A stretch of 64,000 nt of DNA from Siphonodentalium dalli (lineage: Eukaryota; Mollusca; Scaphopoda; Gadilida; Siphonodentaliidae). The DNA lies in the NCBI GenBank assembly GCA_032622095.1, contig CP136067.1:91566707-91630706 (forward strand). Reading direction: 5' to 3'. This document shows positions 59,050-64,000 of this stretch, piece by piece (position 1 is the stretch's first letter; each line of letters begins with the position of its first letter). The notes below the pieces were generated by a model that saw nothing but the letters and a program-made list of their open reading frames with translations, searched no databases and was not told the DNA's origin. The position numbers and the translations under genes are program-made.

Positions 59050-59975
59050 TGTGTGCGTGTAGCGCATGAGAAGACGAACCTAATAGAGCAAGTCCGAACT
59101 CGATATCTTAAGCCGTTCTGGAGGAGATGTGCACACAACAGTAATCAACATGAAGAGCGTTTTGTGCCAAGGTCAAGGTCGGACGAACTCCGCATCCAGT
59201 CCAGTCAATAGCCAAGAACGGGAGCTATGTACGTACAGAAAATCAAGGCAATCGATAGAGTCGTTTTGGATCTATTCACCTTTTTCAAAGAAATAAGGAC
59301 AAGGCTCCCACCTTGCAGGATACCCAAAAGTCAAAATTTGAATCGGGTGCTCTGACGTCAGTTTTTGGTCGATTGCGCTATTTTTGACGGCGTTGTCTTC
59401 AGTTCGGACTAGCGATGCCGCCCTATGAATTTGGTCAAATTCAGAAGAAAAAAGTTGTTCAAAGAGCGTTAACCGATTCTTCGTCCAAGGTCAAGGTCGG
59501 ACGAACTCCGCACCCAGTCCAGTCAATAGCCAAGGACGGGAGCTATGTTAGTACAAAAAATCAAGGCAATCGGTAGAGTCTTTTTGGATCTATTCGCCTT
59601 TTTCAAAGAAATCAGGGCAAGGTTTGCACCTTGCAGGATACCCAAAAGTCAACATTTGAATCGGGTGCTGTGACGTCAGTTTTTGGTCGATTGCGCTAAA
59701 TTTTACGGCGCTGTCTTCAGTTCGGAATAGCGATGCCGCCCTATGAATTTGGTCAAATTCAGAAGAAAAAAGTTTTTCAAAGAGCGTTCGACCAATACCG
59801 AACTTTAGAACCGGAAGTGCTATCCATACTATTTTTCGCGTGTTTGTAGCACATGATGAGAGGAAACTAATAATGCAAGTCCGAACTCGATATCGCAAGC
59901 CGTTCCGGAGGAGATACGGTCACAACAGTAATACACATGAAGAGCGTTTAGTGCAAAGGTCAAGGTCGTACAAAA
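59050..59975 (+). repeat. composite tandem repeat, A-B-B-A arrangement
   Basis: Two 318-bp B units (59150-59467, 59468-59785), each with 'CCAAGGTCAAGGTCGGACGA' and 'GATGCCGCCCTATGAATTTG', are flanked by two shorter A units ('CAAGTCCGAACTCGATATC', 59050-59149 and 59840-59945). No ORF is conserved between the units. Confidence 0.75.
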
Positions 59976-60241
59976 ATAACGGAAAGTGCATAAAACTAAC
60001 TTTTCGTGTATGTATAAGAGTAGGAAATATCAAATCAATCGACCTGGCGGTTTCTGAGATATAAGGTGTTTTATAATAATAATAATAATAAGAAAGAAAA
60101 AAATAAGAATTACAATATACTTCAATGTTAACACATTGAAGTATAATAATGTTGTTATAAGAGTCAAACTTGGCTGTGCATTGGGATTCGCGATCCAACT
60201 GCGTTCATAAAACAGGGAAGATATTGTATTTGGCACTGTCG

Positions 60242-60562
60242 AATTGATTGATTAATTGATTGGGGTTTAATGTTGCTTTCAGCAACTAAGAACTAAGGCC
60301 ATATCACGACATTGCCAGTTTAGTGGTGGAGTAAATCCGCACACTTAGGGCTGATCTAACAGTGATTTGAATGGCTGATAAACTCGTAGACCATATGCGG
60401 CAAACCACCGGACATCGGCAAGTAACTGGCCACTCCACTAGATAACGATTTCGAGTTACAAAGTCCACGATGGAAACATGTGGATTTTAACCCTCATCGC
60501 CAGTGCTGGAAGACGAGACGACTTGGAGTTGTATCCCTAACCGACTGAGCCACCAAGGCCCC
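60242..60562 (-). mobile_element. tRNA-derived SINE
   Basis: On the minus strand it starts 'GGGGCCTTGGTGGCTCAGTC'. The A-box-like TGGCTCAGTCGG and, ~50 bases on, the B-box-like GGTTAAAATCC form a pol III promoter of tRNA type. The 3' end is an AATCAATCAATT tail. The head is like that of SINEs common in mollusc genomes (from memory; not checked). Confidence 0.7.
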
Positions 60563-61270
60563 ATGGCACTGTCAAATTCAACTATAATAGATAGTTATAC
60601 CTATCATAGTCTAATTCAGAATGTGCCTGACCGGATAAGAGATATTTTTTCGATTATAGCATTAAAAGCAGTGTTCATGCAACAAATAGTACATGTTACG
60701 AAGAGTGGCAATTGTTAGTGTTTCATGATATCCCAAGTAAAGTTCTTTCGACTTTGTTGTTTCTGGACACCCCTTAATGCTCTTCTCAGTATTGTCGTCA
60801 GGTATACGTGTCGATATATGTATCACCTACTCTCGCGCTACTCTCTCCTTAACGGTCGAAAGAGACCGGGTTCAAGAAACCAACCCCTTAACACGTCAGG
60901 CACAACTAATCAAACTCCAACATTTTGATAAATAATCCGAATGTATCTTATACATGATAACAACGGGGCTCTAATGAAGACATGACGTATAGACCAGAGC
61001 ACTATAATAATATAATAATGATAATAAAGAACATACACTGAGTGCAAGTGCAAGAGACAAAGAAAATGGCGGACGAGAGAGAGTTGTAGATTTGTGGGGT
61101 AGGAGCGAAAGGGTGTGATACAGGGTGAGAATAAAATGTGGGAGATATGATCATAAGCAATAACAACATATATATATATATATTAATTTCAATTCAATGA
61201 CAATTTAATATAGTTGAAATGAATGTGTAAGAATGTGAACGTACTATCAGTGGACATCATTTGGGTTAGG

Positions 61271-61442
61271 TTGACCCTTCCATGAATGGAGCTTCATGAC
61301 ATTTTGTGAAAACCCTGTGCCAATGTATTTTCTTATACATGTATATGCGAGTTTCCCATATGGAGCCACGCATATATTAGAGAATACATTGGCCTAACAA
61401 TGGGATGCTCGCATATATAAGTGAATGTTATGAAAGCCTTAA
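61271..61442. mobile_element. piggyBac-like MITE, copy I (short, eroded)
   Basis: Left 'TTGACCCTTCCATGAATGGAGC'; right 'ATGAAAGCCTTAA'. One complete hairpin (~61316-61395) and half of a second. Confidence 0.55.
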
Positions 61443-61477
61443 ACTATGTGACAAATCTTTGACTAATTTTATTTATA

Positions 61478-61486
61478 TATATATAG

Positions 61487-61522
<36 letters not shown>
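61478..61522. repeat. (TA)n microsatellite
   Basis: About 45 bp of TA units, with one 'GC' interruption near the left end. Confidence 0.85.
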
Positions 61523-61526
<4 letters not shown>

Positions 61527-61624
61527 AGTCATTAAGACGGACGAATTTATTTATTATAATCAGGTTTCATAAAGTAATCTTTTAAATATTTGGTGTAGTC
61601 TCTACTAATATGAATCTGCAGTCT

Positions 61625-63290
61625 TCAGGCCGAGTACTCCGAAAGTCCGATACTATGAAGGCCCAATACTCAAAAGGTCCGATTATTAAGATCCATCAAT
61701 TGATATTCTTGTACATGTATGTCAATTTAATTATTTTAAAGACTCTACCAGTTATGCATTCTTAAAACTCGAAACTATTTTGTACATTTCCCTTACATTG
61801 CTACTCTTACAATTCGGGCATCATATTGAACCTGACAATGTATCGTTTTTGTTACGTCCAGAGGGGGGGGGGGTCAGGAAAACATTTCCGGACACTACGC
61901 GCTTTTTTATTTTTTCAGCCCTCTGGGTACCCCCACCCCATAATTTAATTTTTTTCCTATTATGGGATAGGGACCCAGCCTTTCCAAACTGCTTCAAATG
62001 ACTATTTTACTGAGTTTTCCTGATCTTATCCGACGAATGTTCCGTATCATGATTATAGAAGCATTCCTACTTTTTATTTACCAACAAGACTGTAAAGGAT
62101 CAAAATAATTCTCCAATAAATGTGAACTGTAGGGTGTGCTGATGGATTGACATTTGAAATCCAAGATGGCTGGTGGCCATATTTGTTTTTTTTTTAATTG
62201 GGAAAAAATGGACGCTCCCATCTAGAGGTCACTTCGAAGATCCATATGAAGTTTGGTGATGATTGAATGAGAAATGTGACCTGTAAGGTGTGCTAAAGGA
62301 TCTGGTCATACAAAGTGTACAATCTAAGATGGCCACTGGCAGCCCCTTTTTTTGGAATACAAAATTCGGGAAAAATGGTAGGCACACATCTAGAGGTCAC
62401 ACCGAAGATCTATATGAAGGTTGGTGATGATTGGATGAGGTGTAAGCTATGCAGAGTGTATGAAGGATTTAGTGATGCAAAGAGTAAAATCCAAGATGGC
62501 TGCCAGGTTGAATAAATTATTTTTAATAGAACTATTTAAGTCTGAGCCTTTCCATGTCAATGTGCATTGAGAGCTCCTTGGCGAAAACAATTTGCCTTTC
62601 TATTACCCCTTGGTGTCATCCCTCATTATTAACTGATTGGTGAACTCAACCCCCCTCTACCAAGAGTTAAATGCATACCTATCACATAACAAAAGCATTC
62701 TTAAAATCTTTTATCCCAATATTTTGAAGAAAAATGACTCTAGAAAAACATTTACACGCCCAGGAAAGAATTTGTAAGCCGGGCTACTGAAACCCCCACC
62801 CACCCCCACCTAGTGTTCGGGAAAAAAATTGCAGACCCCCCCCCCCCCCCCTGCGTCCAGATGATAAACAAATATATGTGAGCGCGTGGAATACTTAGAC
62901 GCCGACTATTTGGTTCTTCATTGGTCGAAAGATTCATCAATTTGAAAATTAAAAGGTTTTATTGTTCTTCGAGGTCAAAGCATTCTTTGTTGGTTTGTCT
63001 CCCCTCATATGGTAAGAATAAAGAACGTCTGTCTGAAATACGTGAGGAAACTTGATAGTGCGGATAGGGTTCTGTGACGTCATTGATTGCTTCTGAAGTA
63101 TTGTCTTCAAATTAGTATTCAGTTTACTTCTTTACTTTTTTCACTTCGGTGTTGTGTGCCTTCGGAGTATTTAGGCTTCGGAATATCGGATCTTCGTAGT
63201 ATTGGAACTTCGGAATATCGGACCTTCGTAGTATAGAACATTTGAAATATAATACATTCGGAGTATGGTACCTTCGGAATAACTTCCATT
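61625..63290. mobile_element. possible element with inverted ~15-bp subterminal repeats
   Basis: The right side (63160-63290) is a run of about seven 'CTTCGGAATATCGGA / CTTCGTAGTATTGGA' units. The left side (61625-61690) has the inverse units 'TACTCCGAAAGTCCGATACTATGAAGG'-like. The interior includes a G run and a C run and the ~160-bp tandem repeat. No transposase. Boundaries are uncertain. Confidence 0.4.
62119..62507 (+). repeat. tandem repeat, ~160-bp unit, 2.4 copies
   Basis: The unit carries 'AAATCCAAGATGGCTG', 'CATCTAGAGGTCAC' and 'GAAGTTTGGTGATGATTG'. The third copy stops after 'CCAAGATGGCTGCCAGG'. Confidence 0.75.
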
Positions 63291-63301
63291 CCTACTTTCA
63301 G

Positions 63302-64000
63302 AAGAAATCGACTATAAACATCCGGAACCCCAAACAGCGTCTATCAAGAAAATCAACGAGTATACGGGTCCGGTATCAGGATGTCTTGAAACCGAAAGAA
63401 GGACATTCAAAATCGATTTACGAGAACCGACTGAACAGGATAAGTGTTGATGACGTCAAAAATCAGATTGTCAGGAATATCAGACATTGGCGGAAGGATA
63501 AGGCAAAGGTCAAGTCCGATGTCAAAGACACTACATCAACCAGTATATATAAACGACCGGGAAATGAGCGGACAGTTGGACAAAATGGCGTTCTACATGT
63601 ACGAAGAGACGAAGAGAAGACTATAGAGACTAGTTCACAACACACTACTGGAACAACACCAAAAATCAGTGACAAGGTCAATCTTGTCGGCATAGATTCT
63701 GCTTTATCGACAATAACAACGCCGAAGATCGAGACAACGCCCGCAAAGATGACTACACCAAAGCAGATTGTTTTAGCCGCAAACAAGGCACGGAATGGGA
63801 GTGTAAAACCCGCCGTTCAGGATCCAAATTCAATGGATAAGAAGGATGATATTGTCGATGCCGATGAAGAAAAGACGGTTACAGGCGCCGCTGTGATTAC
63901 TAAGGGAGGAAACGGATATACTTCTTCAAACTATTTTAATATGCTGGATGCATTCGCACCAGAAAAGTTTGCTGAATCGAAAAGCCATGTTATAACAGGG
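63302..64000 (+). CDS. chitinase exon 9: long basic, Thr-rich tail, runs out of window
   Basis: Follows acceptor 'CCTACTTTCAG' and is open for all 233 codons in exactly the phase left by exon 8 (phase 0). The next-longest frames here contain stops. The protein is rich in Lys, Thr, Ser and Asp ('KKSTINIRNPKQRLSRKS', 'TITTPKIETTPAKMTTPK'), with no cysteine and no known domain, so it is probably disordered and perhaps O-glycosylated. Mollusc chitinases often carry a Thr/Pro-rich linker before further domains; what follows lies beyond 64000. The link to exon 8 over 7.6 kb is inferred from phase and strand only. Confidence 0.7.

Larger units (their letters stand above)
55704..63301. other. chitinase intron 8
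   Basis: 7.6 kb, the largest intron, dominated by mobile elements listed separately. Unlisted stretches (57317-58208, 58355-59049, 60563-61270) show no gene, only microsatellites such as (TTTA)n at 58776-58800 and (TAA)n at 60071-60090. Confidence 0.6.
34609..64000 (+). other. chitinase gene span (9 coding exons, incomplete at 3' end)
   Basis: GH18 chitinases hydrolyse beta-1,4-N-acetylglucosamine chains and act outside the cell or at its surface, in cuticle, shell-matrix, feeding and defence roles. The nine exons below join with phases 1,1,0,2,0,0,0,0 and no stop, for 669 codons. The order is signal peptide, TIM barrel with conserved beta-strands ('RVCYYTNW', 'LLAIGGW', 'FDGIDLDWEYP', 'LMTYDMHG', 'LVLGIPMYGRSF', 'GTMAWSLGLDDF'), then a long polar tail. 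No chitin-binding (CBM14) domain or stop is present before the window ends. The introns hold minisatellites, MITEs and two arrays of duplicated exon ends. Confidence 0.9.

Noticed and set aside
59590-59898. 102-codon minus-strand ORF in the 318-bp repeat
   Set aside because: The neighbouring copy of the same repeat does not keep the frame.
60242-60562. A functional tRNA gene
   Set aside because: A- and B-box-like motifs are present but no cloverleaf can be folded, and the 3' part is SINE-like.

Overview
This window is nuclear DNA from an invertebrate animal, most likely a lophotrochozoan and probably a mollusc. Genes are sparse, with short exons, GT-AG introns of 0.6-7.6 kb and AT-rich intergenic DNA. 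The repeats include decayed CR1/Jockey-like LINEs, a tRNA-derived SINE ending in a 'CTAACCGACTGAGCC' head, and many palindromic elements. I cannot name the species. Nothing bacterial, viral or organellar was seen.

Two protein-coding genes are supported. (1) The last exon of a secreted fibrinogen-related (FReD) protein lies at 1431-2068 on the + strand; its earlier exons are probably left of the window. (2) A glycoside hydrolase family 18 chitinase runs on the + strand from about 34.6 kb past the right edge. I placed nine coding exons: 34609-34711, 38272-38448, 40502-40758, 42423-42547, 47255-47387, 50815-51000, 51606-51731, 55503-55703 and 63302-64000+. All eight junctions keep frame. The exons join to 2007 nt (669 codons): signal peptide, complete TIM-barrel catalytic domain with an intact DGIDLDWE motif, then a long basic, Thr/Lys-rich tail that is still open at the window end.

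The rest is repeats. At 21.16-25.7 kb (minus strand) three different dead LINE remnants lie head to tail or nested. At 29.0-29.9 kb an intact LINE ORF1-type gene stands without an ORF2. Small non-autonomous DNA elements are everywhere: a TTAA-flanked piggyBac-like family carrying 'GCCAATGCATTCTC' hairpins (nine copies), a CAGGGACG hAT-like family with 8-bp target duplications, a 513-bp element with a 160-bp terminal palindrome (four copies, two in perfect tandem), a MULE-like nested palindrome, and several single long inverted repeats. Some are inserted in one another, which gives a relative order of arrival.

The most unusual signal is inside the chitinase gene. At two separate exons (5 and 7) the 3' end of the exon together with its 5' splice site has been tandemly amplified into the following intron, as about 8 copies of ~86 bp and about 12 copies of 62 bp. 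This makes long arrays of duplicate splice donors. In the exon-7 array each unit also carries an AG that could act as an acceptor, so a unit could be spliced as a 39-nt, 13-codon in-frame micro-exon.
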